Below, piece by piece: positions 9,630-18,602 of a DNA stretch of 64,000 bases. The first letter of the stretch is position 1. Each line of letters starts with the position of its first letter. The DNA is from an uncultured Aquimarina sp. (GTDB lineage Bacteria > Bacteroidota > Bacteroidia > Flavobacteriales > Flavobacteriaceae): the NCBI GenBank assembly GCA_947502885.1, contig CANNBP010000001.1:806001-870000 (forward strand). Reading direction: 5' to 3'. The notes beneath the pieces were generated by a model. It was not told the origin of the DNA and searched no databases. It worked only from the letters and a program-made list of their open reading frames with translations. A program made the position numbers and the translations under genes.

Positions 9630-10118
9630 ATGAAAAGTTACTTTAAATATATTGATGATAATAATACTGAATGCTTCTTCGAATTAGATAATGAGTTCTA
9701 CTGCGAAAGAGCTATTTATAAAACAGAAAATAGTATCATCAATACCTATTTGACTATTGAACACGAGTCATTTTTTTTGCCAGAAGGAAGTCTCAAAGAT
9801 GGTTTAGAATTTATGAACCCAAGTTCTAAAGAAGAATTTGATACTTTATGGAAAAAATCAACGATAGAATCTGAATCTGATTGGGGTGAATTAAAAAAGA
9901 AATATAAAATCGGGGAAAAGGTTAAATCTCGAATTTTATGTTTTTATCCAACAGGAATTATCTCAAACTTTGGAGAGCAATTTAATGCCCTATCAGACTA
10001 CAACAGTTGTAGAGAGAAGTTCGGAAAAGAGAAAATGTATCCGAATAACGAAATAGAATTGGTTATTTCTCAATTTGATGACATTAACAAAATTGTAGAA
10101 TTGAAAACTAATACATAA
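9630..10118 (+). CDS. Hypothetical cassette protein, possible OB/S1-like segment
   Basis: A 162-aa soluble acidic protein. The middle segment KIGEKVKSRILCFYPTGII looks like the start of an OB/S1-type beta barrel (GExVxxxIxxFxPxGI), and the C-terminus NEIELVISQFDDINKIVEL could close it, but this is only a resemblance. No family assigned. It is alone between two palindromic sites. The bases starting its unit (GTTGTAGAACGTTT at 9599) are the reverse complement, 13 of 14, of AAACGCTCTACAAC at 10118-10131 just after its stop. Confidence 0.7.
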   Translation: MKSYFKYIDDNNTECFFELDNEFYCERAIYKTENSIINTYLTIEHESFFLPEGSLKDGLEFMNPSSKEEFDTLWKKSTIESESDWGELKKKYKIGEKVKSRILCFYPTGIISNFGEQFNALSDYNSCREKFGKEKMYPNNEIELVISQFDDINKIVELKTNT

Positions 10119-10236
10119 AACGCTCTACAACTATTTGTCTAATATTACATACACCACCTTCGGCTATAATTTTTTCTACTACCACATCTAAAAAATCATC
10201 TGGTAGTTAAATATTATATGTGGGTTATTTATTTTT
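10118..10236 (+). repeat. Degenerate attC-like end of the 9.6-kb cassette
   Basis: Begins with the R'' core CTCTACAAC, complementary to the cassette's own first bases. The following 100 nt contain a weak 7-bp inverted pair (ACTACCA/TGGTAGT) but no clear right-hand core. It abuts the end of an oppositely oriented site at 10237, so the junction may be rearranged. Confidence 0.55.
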
Positions 10237-10368
10237 TTACAACGGTCAGGCTATGCGCAGTGGCAGGGTTACGACCACATACTTTTCAGCTTAGACCAAA
10301 AGTTTGTTTTAGTTTCTATTTTCTCTTTCTGCACTTCATCCGCCATTGTCGTATACACTGTTATGTGC
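10237..10368 (-). repeat. attC-like site after the AlbA_2 gene
   Basis: Read on the minus strand it starts with GCACATAAC and ends GACCGTTGTAA. GCACATAAC is the exact reverse complement of the first nine bases of the same cassette (GTTATGTGC, minus strand, at 12079). The right part (ACGGTCAGGCTATGCGCAG on the plus strand) is related to a longer family found at 32.9, 36.4, 42.5 and 44.0 kb. Confidence 0.75.
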
Positions 10369-10371
10369 TTT

Positions 10372-12039
10372 TTATTTTAGATACCATTTACTATTTCTAC
10401 TTTTTCCTTTATTAATTGTATATTCTGCTTTTTTCAATAAAGAAGAAGTAGCCCCAGCTGATTTATACCCTAGATGTTTCATTAATACTTCGTTGTTAGC
10501 TTCATTATGAGTTTTTAAAAACTTAAATAATTTGATATGCTTTTCACTATTTGCTTGTTTTGGTAAGGGGTTTGTAACTTCAAAATAATTATTGTATTTT
10601 CTTTTTGGGCAAACATATATACCAGTATTATTTCCTCTTAATTCTACATAATCTTTAAAAGGCTCTTCTTCAATACTATTAATAATCTCTTCCCATGGGT
10701 TTTGAATAAGTTTTCCAATTAAACTTTCTAAATCTAATAAGTTTTTAAATCCTGTTTTATAAATACTATTTAATACAAGTAACTCTATTATCCCGCAATT
10801 GGTAACGTATTTCTGTGTTATAAGAAATATACCTGCTCTAAAATATTCCGCTTGCATTGTAACCTCAATACCTTCAGGTTTTTCAATAAAAGTTGGAAGT
10901 TTTCGACCAAATTTTAAAGAGTTTATACTCATTCTTGTAATACCCATACCAGCCCTGTCTACCAATTGGTATTCCATAAGAATTTTTGCTAATGTTTTAT
11001 TTCTGTGTCTTGGTTCATGATAGCTTATATTTTCACCATTAATTCCACCGTAAAATTTTCCAGGATTAGAAATTACTATTTTATCTCTGAAGTAATTAAC
11101 TGAAAGCATTCCATCTTCGTTATAATCTCTATGAACAATCGCATTTAAATACCCTTCATGAAAAGCAATATTGTCAAGAGTATATAATTTATAACTTGTT
11201 CCTTCAAAATCATAATTCCATTCACGATTACATTCTTTAAAAAGAGATTTTGTTTTTTTTAATGTATTCCAAATGTTATCAGACCAAACTTGGTTTTCTA
11301 AAAGATTCCCTGATTTTGTTTTCCATGAAAACCTATATTCAAAATTACCTAAATGCTCTCTAATTTTATTTGATTTACCTAAAAATAAAAGCCCTCCTTT
11401 ATTTAAAACGCCATTTCTTGTCGCACCAATAGATTCTAAAAAAGACGAGTCAGAAATAGAATCGATAACTATATTTCTTTTTATAGCGAATCCAGCTTTA
11501 GCAGCCTTTAAAGCATCTTTATCAAGTACATTCTTAAAGTCTATATCGATATCTTCATCACTCCAATCGTAACTATGAAGAGACTTTACTAATTTTTCTA
11601 TCTCATGAGGAACAGCAGGCATACTAGACCTTCCAACTCTAATACATACTTTTCCTCCTGTAGTTGCAATTAAGGAGTTTTTTGATTTTGGCACATAAAT
11701 ATTTAGGTAATTTTTTCCTTCAAACTCTATTTCTGATAATTCAAGTTTATATCTAGGGCTTAATTTGCCAGCCAATCTTTCTTTTGTTAAATCAATATCA
11801 ATTTTTTCAAAACCATCAAGTTGTTGACTCCAATCTTGATTTGTTATATTACAACTATCTTTAATTCCAATAATAATATTCCCGCCTTTTGTATTTGCTA
11901 GTGCAGAGATTTCCTCAGTCAACTCTTTAGAATTGTGCATTGACTTTTCAGAGTTATAGTGTTTAAACTCCAAAATTTCAGATTCATAATTTTCACTAGG
12001 ATTTTTTTTTAATTCTTTTAATAATAAATAAATGTCCAT
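10372..12039 (-). CDS. Schlafen/AlbA_2-domain ATP-binding protein
   Basis: A 555-aa protein. I start at MDIYLLLKELKKN; the longer frame only adds a translation of the attC site upstream. Residues about 15-140 are an AlbA_2 (Schlafen-like) domain: SEILEFKHYNSE, EISALANTKGGNIIIGI, then YLNIYVPKSKNSL and GGKVCIRVGRSSMPA. The middle has an ATP-binding-like patch (FHEGYLNAIVHRDYNEDG, with GIN and ADRAGMG-type GMGITRM), and the C-terminus a winged-helix-like tail (LGYKSAGATSSLLKKAEY). Such proteins act as regulators and some take part in phage defence; which applies here is unknown. Sole gene of its cassette. Confidence 0.87.
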   Translation of the reverse strand: MDIYLLLKELKKNPSENYESEILEFKHYNSEKSMHNSKELTEEISALANTKGGNIIIGIKDSCNITNQDWSQQLDGFEKIDIDLTKERLAGKLSPRYKLELSEIEFEGKNYLNIYVPKSKNSLIATTGGKVCIRVGRSSMPAVPHEIEKLVKSLHSYDWSDEDIDIDFKNVLDKDALKAAKAGFAIKRNIVIDSISDSSFLESIGATRNGVLNKGGLLFLGKSNKIREHLGNFEYRFSWKTKSGNLLENQVWSDNIWNTLKKTKSLFKECNREWNYDFEGTSYKLYTLDNIAFHEGYLNAIVHRDYNEDGMLSVNYFRDKIVISNPGKFYGGINGENISYHEPRHRNKTLAKILMEYQLVDRAGMGITRMSINSLKFGRKLPTFIEKPEGIEVTMQAEYFRAGIFLITQKYVTNCGIIELLVLNSIYKTGFKNLLDLESLIGKLIQNPWEEIINSIEEEPFKDYVELRGNNTGIYVCPKRKYNNYFEVTNPLPKQANSEKHIKLFKFLKTHNEANNEVLMKHLGYKSAGATSSLLKKAEYTINKGKSRNSKWYLK

Positions 12040-12073
12040 ATTTATTTTAATTTTGGGGAATTGAGTAATTGCA

Positions 12074-12140
12074 CATAACGTCTCTTGTATGTTGCGTTTG
12101 CCTGCCAAAGGCGGCATATGCAATATACAAATTGTTGTAG
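12074..12140 (-). repeat. Short attC-like site
   Basis: A 67-bp imperfect palindrome between the DUF2971 and AlbA_2 genes. Cores CATAAC and GTTGTAG at the ends; inner arms TTGTATGTTGC and GCAATATACAA; a central hairpin TGCC-TGCC-AAA-GGCGGCA. Orientation follows the minus-strand genes. GTTGTAGGTA at its high-coordinate end repeats the first ten bases of the DUF2971 cassette. Confidence 0.82.
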
Positions 12141-12145
12141 GTAGT

Positions 12146-13498
12146 TTATTTTAATCTGAAAGGTTTTAATTTTTTGAATGGTCCACTTTCGGAAAAATAC
12201 TCTAGTGTTCCATTTTTATCTATAATAAAATATTCTCCGTGGTCATTTCCTCCCAATTGTTCATACTTTATTCCAATATCAAGTTCAGTTGATTCGAATT
12301 TTTCAATTGATTTGCTTCCATCAATATATTTAGTTTCTAAAATTATTTCTCCATCCTCATTAAGAAGTGTCATACTGGAGCAAACGTATGGAGATTCATC
12401 AATCCACATTCCAATCGTCTCTCTAGATTCTTCTTTAAGACTATCTATTAATAATTTTTCTTGTTCTAAATTGAGACCATTAACTGATAATTTTAAATTA
12501 TTACCCTCAAAATTTACTGTAGCCCAGTAACCATTTCCCTTCAACATACCTTTAATCATAAATGAAATAAATATTTTATTGGCTTTTATAAAAATATCAC
12601 TTTTAATGGTATTTGAAATTGAAATCAATTGCTTTTCTTCAATTTTAGAATCCAATTCTATACTTATTGTAGCTTTCTCTTTGAATTTATAAAACTGTTT
12701 TTCCAAGATTTTATAGTTTACTACAAAATTTTGATTTTTTGATTTAGGAATTTTACATAAATAGGTAATTTCTTTTCCATATATATCAGTTATATCTTTT
12801 TTACTGAATTTATAGGTTTTTGGAATTTGTTCAATTTGGTAATAATAAATTCCACGACCCTTAAGACGTTTCATAATCTCATTCTTGTGATTTTCCATCA
12901 TTCTTAAACCAAAATATATTCCAGTAATAGCTTTATGATCATATGAATGAACACCGTAATCTTCTGTTACGATTCTAATTTCTTCCTCATATTCCCACCT
13001 AATAGATTTATAACCAGCCATTTTTTGGATCAAATCATTTGATTTGCCTGATCCAATAATATTATTAAAATCTATACTTGGAGGTTGTTTTTTATAGATA
13101 ACAGGGAAGCTATAAACTCTATCCGAATCATAAGATTCTAATAATTTGTTTAGATCATATTCAATACAGTATCCGTTATGGGAATTTGCATAATGAGCCC
13201 ACAATAATTCATCATTATAAGTCTTAGATAAAGAATAAATCCCAATTTTATTGGTGTGTGAAAGTAATTTGTTAAGGGCACCCATTACTGGGCTAAACCT
13301 CTCTTCAGATTTTTTACCACCTAATAAGGGTAGAATGAATTTAGATTGTTTTGTTAATTTATCTGACGTAATTATTGTTTCACAAGGATCGTTTAATGTT
13401 TGAAAGTTTGCGCCCCAATAATAATTTCTTTGGATAGAAATTAAATCTCTTTCAAATATTTCTTTATCATAAATTCCACGGTATTTATAGACTTTCAT
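12146..13498 (-). CDS. DUF2971 family protein
   Basis: A 450-aa protein. The N-terminal 240 residues match the DUF2971 pattern: MKVYKYRG, then NYYWGANFQTLNDPCE, LLWAHYANSHNGYCIEYDL and a later IRWEYEEEIRIV. The remaining 200 residues (beta-rich, ending TLEYFSESGPFKKLKPF) are not recognised. DUF2971 proteins are common in accessory regions; the biochemical role is unknown. It is the only gene of its cassette, whose two ends carry matching cores (GTTGTAGGTA). Cytoplasmic by sequence. Confidence 0.88.
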   Translation of the reverse strand: MKVYKYRGIYDKEIFERDLISIQRNYYWGANFQTLNDPCETIITSDKLTKQSKFILPLLGGKKSEERFSPVMGALNKLLSHTNKIGIYSLSKTYNDELLWAHYANSHNGYCIEYDLNKLLESYDSDRVYSFPVIYKKQPPSIDFNNIIGSGKSNDLIQKMAGYKSIRWEYEEEIRIVTEDYGVHSYDHKAITGIYFGLRMMENHKNEIMKRLKGRGIYYYQIEQIPKTYKFSKKDITDIYGKEITYLCKIPKSKNQNFVVNYKILEKQFYKFKEKATISIELDSKIEEKQLISISNTIKSDIFIKANKIFISFMIKGMLKGNGYWATVNFEGNNLKLSVNGLNLEQEKLLIDSLKEESRETIGMWIDESPYVCSSMTLLNEDGEIILETKYIDGSKSIEKFESTELDIGIKYEQLGGNDHGEYFIIDKNGTLEYFSESGPFKKLKPFRLK

Positions 13499-13523
13499 TT
13501 AAACTCTCAAATTTTACAATTAC

Positions 13524-13617
13524 CTACAACAATCGAATATAATTACCATAGTAACTATATTCCTTATCTATTAAAGATATACTTACCTTTTATCTTTCTA
13601 ACGGTTGTCAAAAATAG
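13524..13617 (-). repeat. attC-like site upstream of the DUF2971 cassette
   Basis: Minus-strand reading: TGACAAC core, about 80 nt, then GTTGTAGG core. Contains a strong hairpin GAATATAGTTAC/GTAATTATATTC (11 of 12 pairs, 4-nt loop). No minus-strand gene precedes it, so it belongs to a cassette whose gene is gone, or the block was cut here. Confidence 0.6.
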
Positions 13618-13965
13618 AATCTCTTTTACTATTCTCTTTACGGAAATCCGCATCGAACTTAAAAAGGTTTTCTGTATAAGAGATCGAGTTATGAGTTAAC
13701 TAAACTACACCTGTAAACAAAAATGTTGCATTTGAGATTGTAGAGGATATATTGACTTAAAATTTCCTGATAAAGTTGATGTAATACTCGAAACTTTAAA
13801 GAAAAAACAAAGTTGCTAACACTGTGCAAAAAATAAAACAGTATGCGATAACATTTCACACCCCCTAGACATCTATAGTAAAGAGAGCAACAAGCAAATT
13901 TATCTTCAGAGGCAACTATTAAGGCATTGTAAACGTCTTACTAGTAGATACAATTCTTTACTAAT
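13618..13965. other. Non-coding stretch at a switch of gene orientation
   Basis: No gene found. The stretch separates the minus-strand cassettes from plus-strand genes. A 24-codon open tail ending at about 13819 (...LKFPDKVDVILETLKKK, stop) could be the last piece of a lost gene, but is too short to claim. No clear attC on the plus-strand side. Confidence 0.4.
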
Positions 13966-14343
13966 ATGGAAAATACAAAGTCACACTCCAAATCGTTTAA
14001 GTTTTTTGTAGTACTAGGATCTACGTTACTTAGTATCATGGGTATATTTCATGGCAGCGGACTGAAATTTGTGAGTGACACTATGGCTAAGTCGAATTCT
14101 GAAGATTTTATTAAAGCTATTTTTCCTATATTATTTATACATACCTCTATTCATCTTTTAGGTCTTGCTGCACTGGGCATATCGACTCTTTGGATTAAAG
14201 ATGGATACAAAATAGTTCTAATAATCATTTCATTACTTATCCTAATCAGTTCTTTTGCCGCATTTTATTTGACTGCAATTGCACCTGGTGTTTTTCTATT
14301 AATCGCCACATGTTGCCTTATAACTGCTACTTATAGTAAGTAA
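13966..14343 (+). CDS. Small four-helix membrane protein
   Basis: A 125-aa protein with four predicted membrane helices: FFVVLGSTLLSIMGIF, AIFPILFIHTSIHLLGLAAL, IVLIIISLLILISSFAAFYL and GVFLLIATCCLITA. A charged loop (DTMAKSNSEDF) separates the first two. No family recognised. It has no close partner: 157 nt follow before the next gene. Confidence 0.72.
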   Translation: MENTKSHSKSFKFFVVLGSTLLSIMGIFHGSGLKFVSDTMAKSNSEDFIKAIFPILFIHTSIHLLGLAALGISTLWIKDGYKIVLIIISLLILISSFAAFYLTAIAPGVFLLIATCCLITATYSK

Positions 14344-14500
14344 AGCTTGTTACCAACTACATATAACACTATTACACGGTCATTTCATAACCTTAATGAG
14401 CACTAACAAAACCTCTGCATAAGTTCTTCTTTTTGCTATCTTAGTACACAATTGCAACAAACCACACACAAAACATTATACCCTACTAAAGAATACCAAT

Positions 14501-14923
14501 TTGGAAGAAAAAGAACTAGAAAAATACTTGATTAATTTTGTTTTGGAGTTTGGCTCTAAAATGAATGCCCTAGAAAGAGAAATTAATGAAAAGAGCGACA
14601 ATAATCCGGGAAAAGATTATTTTGAAGAGTTTGGAGAAAAATATCTGCCAATTTTTCAGGAATACTGTTCTAATAAAAAACGTGCTTATGGAGGAAAAGC
14701 GGACTCATATGGTATCCCAACTCGTTATGATGGGATAGAAAACGCTATCGAAAAAAAGGCTACAATAAAAAACAGAAATAGAGTCGAAGTTTACTTCAAG
14801 ACCCCTAATGATTTTGATGCAGAATATTTGTTTGTAGCCCTCAGAAAAAATGACATCTGGAAGATTGATAGCCTTAAGTACAAATGGTACGGAAACGAAA
14901 AATGGAAACCTCAAATACTATAG
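14501..14923 (+). CDS. NTF2-fold immunity-type protein
   Basis: A 140-aa soluble protein from a TTG; no ATG lies near the start of the conserved part. The pattern fits the NTF2-fold immunity family: an N-terminal helix (ELEKYLINFVLEFGSKMNALEREI), a middle TRYDGIENA, then strands RVEVYFKTPNDFDAEYLFVALRKND and a WKIDSLKYKWYGNEKWK end. These proteins neutralise polymorphic toxins in the cytoplasm. No toxin gene is next to it, so it would be an orphan immunity gene. It lies 44 nt upstream of a SUKH-type gene. Confidence 0.68.
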   Translation: MEEKELEKYLINFVLEFGSKMNALEREINEKSDNNPGKDYFEEFGEKYLPIFQEYCSNKKRAYGGKADSYGIPTRYDGIENAIEKKATIKNRNRVEVYFKTPNDFDAEYLFVALRKNDIWKIDSLKYKWYGNEKWKPQIL

Positions 14924-14967
14924 GTACAACCTGCACAACTATGATATAAGCTATAAAACTGAACGGA

Positions 14968-15645
14968 ATGACGAATTGGAATGAAATACTAAAACTTTAT
15001 AACCTACCCGAAAAAGGAAATGATTTTGGATATCAAGCAGACAAAATCAATGAAGCAGAAACCAGATTAAAGATTAGCATTCCTCTAGCCCTAAAAAGCT
15101 ATTATCTTGCTTTAGGCAAAAATGAAAACATTAATACTTCTCACAATAGACTTTTAAAACCCTGTAAAGAGATTATATTTTCTGATGATGGATACCTTAT
15201 ATTTTATGAAGAAAATCAAGCATCAGTATATTGGGGGATTAAACAAGAAGACTTAAAAACAAACAACCCACCTGTTTGGGGGAACTATGGAACGAATACA
15301 TCTCCAGATTGGCATTTAGAAACAAAGACAACAGAAAATTTCCTGTTACTTATGGCAATTCACAACGGCACATTAGGTGGGCTAAGATATAATGCAAACT
15401 GTTTTGATTTGATTAAACCCGAAATAGTAAAAAAAATTCAGGAAAAATGGAAAGAGATTCCAGAAATCAGTTGGGATAGACAAGAGATATATACTAATAA
15501 TTTTGAAGAAGTTTTTAGTCTAAATTTTGATAACAACAAAAATTGCACTGCTATGTTTATAGGAACCAGCAACCAAGAACATTTTGATCATCTTTTAGAA
15601 AGTCTAGATGTGGATTGGTCTTATATTTCTTATGAAGATGAATAA
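14968..15645 (+). CDS. SMI1/KNR4 (SUKH) family protein
   Basis: A 225-aa protein with the SUKH pattern: INEAETRLKISIPLALKSYYLALGKNE at about 27-55, then a loop, YLIFYEENQASVYWGI at about 80-95 and a conserved WH/W region (PPVWGNYG, PDWHLE). The second half carries a further alpha-beta stretch ending DVDWSYISYEDE. SUKH proteins are mostly immunity proteins against contact-dependent or Rhs toxins. It has no toxin neighbour here and sits in a run of immunity-like genes (14.5-17.1 kb). Confidence 0.88.
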   Translation: MTNWNEILKLYNLPEKGNDFGYQADKINEAETRLKISIPLALKSYYLALGKNENINTSHNRLLKPCKEIIFSDDGYLIFYEENQASVYWGIKQEDLKTNNPPVWGNYGTNTSPDWHLETKTTENFLLLMAIHNGTLGGLRYNANCFDLIKPEIVKKIQEKWKEIPEISWDRQEIYTNNFEEVFSLNFDNNKNCTAMFIGTSNQEHFDHLLESLDVDWSYISYEDE

Positions 15646-15720
15646 TAAAATAAATATCAAAGTTAAAAGTGAACAAATAGAAGTTCGCTATTTCTAATAC
15701 ATAAATTTTGAACTACTAAA

Positions 15721-16299
15721 ATGAAATTCAAGTATATTTTAGACTATAACAAATTAGTTGGTACAGCTACAAAAGAACAATGTCGCACATGCAATACCAA
15801 TACACTTTGTCTTAATGAGGTATGTTTTAGATGCTATCAAGAACAAGAATCATTAAAGAAATGCCCCGAGGAGTTTAGGGATTTATATACTATCGCAAGA
15901 CCCGAAGAAATAAGAAAGCAGTTAAAGGATATCCATCCTGATTGGAGTGACCATAAGATTGACGAAATTGCAAGAATACGAGACAATGAAATTGAACACG
16001 GAACCCCTGTTATAAATGGGTATCAAAATTTTCAATGGCCATGTATAGACGGAGATTATGTAGAATTTATAGCCTATGGTTGTAAACCTTTTTACAATAC
16101 GCTCTCAAAAAACGGAAAAGAAGCATTTGAAAAATCAATTCATGATGAAATGAAAGATGATTTGTATGATGAGTACTGGGAGGAACGAGTTCCTGATGAA
16201 ATCATAAACTCTGTAGGCGAAACAAATTATGCTACCCTATTTTTTGTTTTTAAAAGCTTACACTCAGATAAAATTGTAACATATATGGATAGTATGTAA
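15721..16299 (+). CDS. Hypothetical protein with N-terminal zinc-ribbon-like cysteines
   Basis: A 192-aa protein. Residues 21-40 contain CRTCNTNTLCLNEVCFRC, which looks like a small zinc-binding knuckle pair (CxxC ... CxxC). The middle is helical (EEIRKQLKDIHPDWSDHKIDEIARIRDNE), followed by a beta part (GYQNFQWPCIDGDYVEFIAYGC). No family recognised. It belongs to a same-strand run of immunity-like genes with spacers of about 80 nt, but its own role cannot be told. Confidence 0.7.
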   Translation: MKFKYILDYNKLVGTATKEQCRTCNTNTLCLNEVCFRCYQEQESLKKCPEEFRDLYTIARPEEIRKQLKDIHPDWSDHKIDEIARIRDNEIEHGTPVINGYQNFQWPCIDGDYVEFIAYGCKPFYNTLSKNGKEAFEKSIHDEMKDDLYDEYWEERVPDEIINSVGETNYATLFFVFKSLHSDKIVTYMDSM

Positions 16300-16379
16300 T
16301 GGCTTTATTAAATACATATATCTTATATATTCAATATATTGTTGTTCTAAACAATATGACCCTGAAATAAATGTAACTT

Positions 16380-17108
16380 ATGAGTTGGAAAAAATTAACT
16401 GATTTCCCGGATAGCAAAGTTATTAAACCATCCTACGATTCAACGATTACCTATTGGAAGGTTGAAAATGGAAAAATATGGCATCAATGGAAAAAATTAA
16501 TGAAAGCCGATATTGAAAGCTTTGAAGTGTATGAAAGTAATGACTTTATTGCCAGAGATAAGAACTTTGTTTATCATGCCTGGACAAAATTAGCAAAAGT
16601 TGATCGAGACACTTTTGAAGAAGTCGGCGACTCCTATTGGAAAGATAAAAACTATGCTTATTTAGAGTATGAGACATCAATTAAACCATTAAAAGGACTT
16701 GATTCTGCTAGCTTTAAGTATCTTAAAAATGGGTACGCTTTTGACAAAAGTTTTGCTTATTTCTGTGGTAAAGTAATTAAAAATTGTAACCACCCAACAA
16801 CATTAAGAGTTATTCCTGAAAATAAAAATTTTGCAAGAGATGATGAAAATATATTTTATGAAAGTGCTGTATTAAAAAATGCTGATCTAAAGACTTGGAA
16901 ACTTCTTGAAAATGCATTTTCTCGAGATGAAAAGAGCATCTATTTTACGGCAAGAAAACTACCCAGAGTAGATATCGACACATGGCAACATATATATAGA
17001 ATATTCTCAAAAGATAAAAATAGAGTGTATTGTATGGAACAAATACAAGAGGATAAATCACCCGATGATTGGAATAAACAAAAAGTAATAGCACATTATA
17101 AAGAATAA
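16380..17108 (+). CDS. DKNYY family protein
   Basis: A 242-aa protein built of repeated DKNYY-type units: RDKNFVYHAWTKLAKVDRDTF, KDKNYAYLEYET, FDKSFAYFCGKVI, RDDENIFYESAVLKNADLKTW, RDEKSIYFTARKLPRVDIDTW and KDKNRVYCMEQI. Each unit pairs a DK(N/S)xxYY strand with a following D-x-x-T/S-F/W turn about 20 residues later. The family has no assigned reaction; members are frequent next to toxin or immunity genes. No signal peptide, so cytoplasmic. Confidence 0.9.
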   Translation: MSWKKLTDFPDSKVIKPSYDSTITYWKVENGKIWHQWKKLMKADIESFEVYESNDFIARDKNFVYHAWTKLAKVDRDTFEEVGDSYWKDKNYAYLEYETSIKPLKGLDSASFKYLKNGYAFDKSFAYFCGKVIKNCNHPTTLRVIPENKNFARDDENIFYESAVLKNADLKTWKLLENAFSRDEKSIYFTARKLPRVDIDTWQHIYRIFSKDKNRVYCMEQIQEDKSPDDWNKQKVIAHYKE

Positions 17109-17112
17109 CACT

Positions 17113-17184
17113 ATTTATGGCAGTTTGTATATTGTATACGTTTCCTTCCAAAAGACTAATACACCATAAAAGAGGACGTTACCA
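17113..17184 (+). repeat. Short attC-like site
   Basis: Directly after the DKNYY gene: GGCAGTTTGTATATTGTATACG ... TAATACACCATAAAAGAGG-ACGTTACC, close in sequence to the sites at 19557 and 24553. The left core is degenerate, the right core is GTTACCA. It is the only clear site between 13.6 and 19.5 kb. Confidence 0.65.
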
Positions 17185-17244
17185 ATAGGTCAACTACCTC
17201 GCAGCATTAAACTCCACAATGTGGATTAAAAAGAGCAATTAGTT

Positions 17245-17778
17245 ATGAGAGATTTTAAAGGTAAAATGATAGTAATAGTACTACTTGTTATTCTATTTTT
17301 TTCTGAATTTACTGTATCGGCTCAGGCAAGCTGGGCATATACGGTTTGGTTTAATTTAACAAATCAGGCAGGAGAGATAATAAGTAAAGAAGACGTTGCC
17401 AATGACAAAGTAAAATTACTAAGTATGCCATTTGGGGCTCATAGTGACAATCAATTGCAATATGATACAATAACTGGTTCTTTTAAGTTTTCACAACATA
17501 CAATAGCAACAGGTTCTGTCTTAGCTTTTGTTTGCGGGGTAGACACAACTACTGTCAAAATAGAAACACAAGATCTCTATTTAGATAAAATCGCTTTAAC
17601 AGGAGATACCTATGTCATACAAAATGGTTATAAAGAAGAAGGTTTTATTTGTAATGAACAACTATCAGGATATAACAACCGATTAATTTGTAAAAACAAA
17701 TACCCTATAAGTTTATATAAAGCTGAAAAGAAAAAACATATTGAACTTGACAAACTTATCGAAGTAAAACTGGAATGA
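17245..17778 (+). CDS. Secreted hypothetical protein
   Basis: A 177-aa protein with a long signal peptide (GKMIVIVLLVILFFSEFTVSAQA). The mature part is beta-rich: ASWAYTVWFNLTNQAGEIIS, IATGSVLAFVCGVDTTTVKIE, and a Cys-containing C-terminal third (FICNEQLS, RLICKN). No family recognised. Likely periplasmic or outer-membrane associated. The GNAT gene follows after 36 nt on the same strand. Confidence 0.72.
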   Translation: MRDFKGKMIVIVLLVILFFSEFTVSAQASWAYTVWFNLTNQAGEIISKEDVANDKVKLLSMPFGAHSDNQLQYDTITGSFKFSQHTIATGSVLAFVCGVDTTTVKIETQDLYLDKIALTGDTYVIQNGYKEEGFICNEQLSGYNNRLICKNKYPISLYKAEKKKHIELDKLIEVKLE

Positions 17779-17814
17779 AACGTATACCCCACTTATCAAG
17801 TAATAAACAAAACC

Positions 17815-18255
17815 ATGATTAGAGCTTATAAACCATCTGATAAAGATAAATTATTAGAGATTTTTAGACGTAACACACCTAAATATTTTGATATAAAAGA
17901 AGTAGAGGATTTTGAAAAATATTTAGAACAAAATGAGAACACCTATTTTACCATAGCGCAAGACAATAAAATTGTAGGGGGTACTGGGTATTATGTAAAT
18001 GAAATTGCCAAATCCGGTAGCATCACCTGGATATTTTTTGATCCTGACTCTTCTGGAAACGGACTTGGAAGACATGCAGTAAATCACTGCCATACATTAT
18101 TACGTAATGATAAACGTGTTGAAAAACTTGTAGTCACTACTTCTCAATATGCCTATGGTTTTTTTGAAAAATTTGGGTACAAAACGATCAAAATTGAAAA
18201 AGATTATTGGGGTCAAGGGCTTGATCTCTATGAAATGGAAATGTCAAACAAATAA
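17815..18255 (+). CDS. GNAT family N-acetyltransferase
   Basis: A 146-aa, full-length single-domain GNAT: N-terminal MIRAYKPSDKDKLLEIFRRN, strand 4 with ITWIFFDPDSSGNGLGRHAV holding the acetyl-CoA pyrophosphate loop (G-N-G-L-G), and motif B at VVTTSQYAYGFFEKFGYKTI. It should transfer an acetyl group from acetyl-CoA to an amine; the substrate cannot be predicted. GNATs are among the commonest integron-cassette cargo. Confidence 0.92.
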   Translation: MIRAYKPSDKDKLLEIFRRNTPKYFDIKEVEDFEKYLEQNENTYFTIAQDNKIVGGTGYYVNEIAKSGSITWIFFDPDSSGNGLGRHAVNHCHTLLRNDKRVEKLVVTTSQYAYGFFEKFGYKTIKIEKDYWGQGLDLYEMEMSNK

Positions 18256-18279
18256 TACATAGCATCAAAATAGCAAGAA

Positions 18280-18594
18280 ATGAAAATTACAAAACACCTA
18301 TCCTTGATTTCAATAGGTATTGCAATTGTTTTTGTACTACTCAAAATTCAATTCGATGTAGCGACATACAAAACGCTCAAAACACTAATGGTAAGCGGTG
18401 ATTCTTCTCCAAAATTGGTTGCTGGTGGATTAAAAATTATTTTGATCTATATAATACCCGTCTTAATCTCACTTGTTTTGAGTATCCTTGGTATGAAGAA
18501 GAAAAACAATTACCGAAAAGTAGCATTAGCTTTACATATATTCTTGATCATTTATCTCATTATACCCGTCGGTCTTATCGTAGCGACCTTTTAA
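18280..18594 (+). CDS. Small three-helix membrane protein
   Basis: A 104-aa protein with three hydrophobic helices: HLSLISIGIAIVFVLLKI, GGLKIILIYIIPVLISLVLSIL and ALALHIFLIIYLIIPVGLIV. A charged loop KKKNNYRK lies between the last two. No family recognised. It is 24 nt after the GNAT gene and 8 nt before the next gene, so all three are probably on one transcript. Confidence 0.72.
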   Translation: MKITKHLSLISIGIAIVFVLLKIQFDVATYKTLKTLMVSGDSSPKLVAGGLKIILIYIIPVLISLVLSILGMKKKNNYRKVALALHIFLIIYLIIPVGLIVATF

Positions 18595-18602
18595 AAAAGA
18601 AT

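Noticed and set aside
10218..10415. 65-codon plus-strand open frame
   Set aside because: It lies across an attC-like palindrome and the end of a minus-strand gene; the translation is a Phe/Tyr-rich mixture without protein character.
13740..13819. Short plus-strand tail resembling a protein C-terminus
   Set aside because: Only 24 codons between stops with no recognisable family, so it cannot be distinguished from chance.
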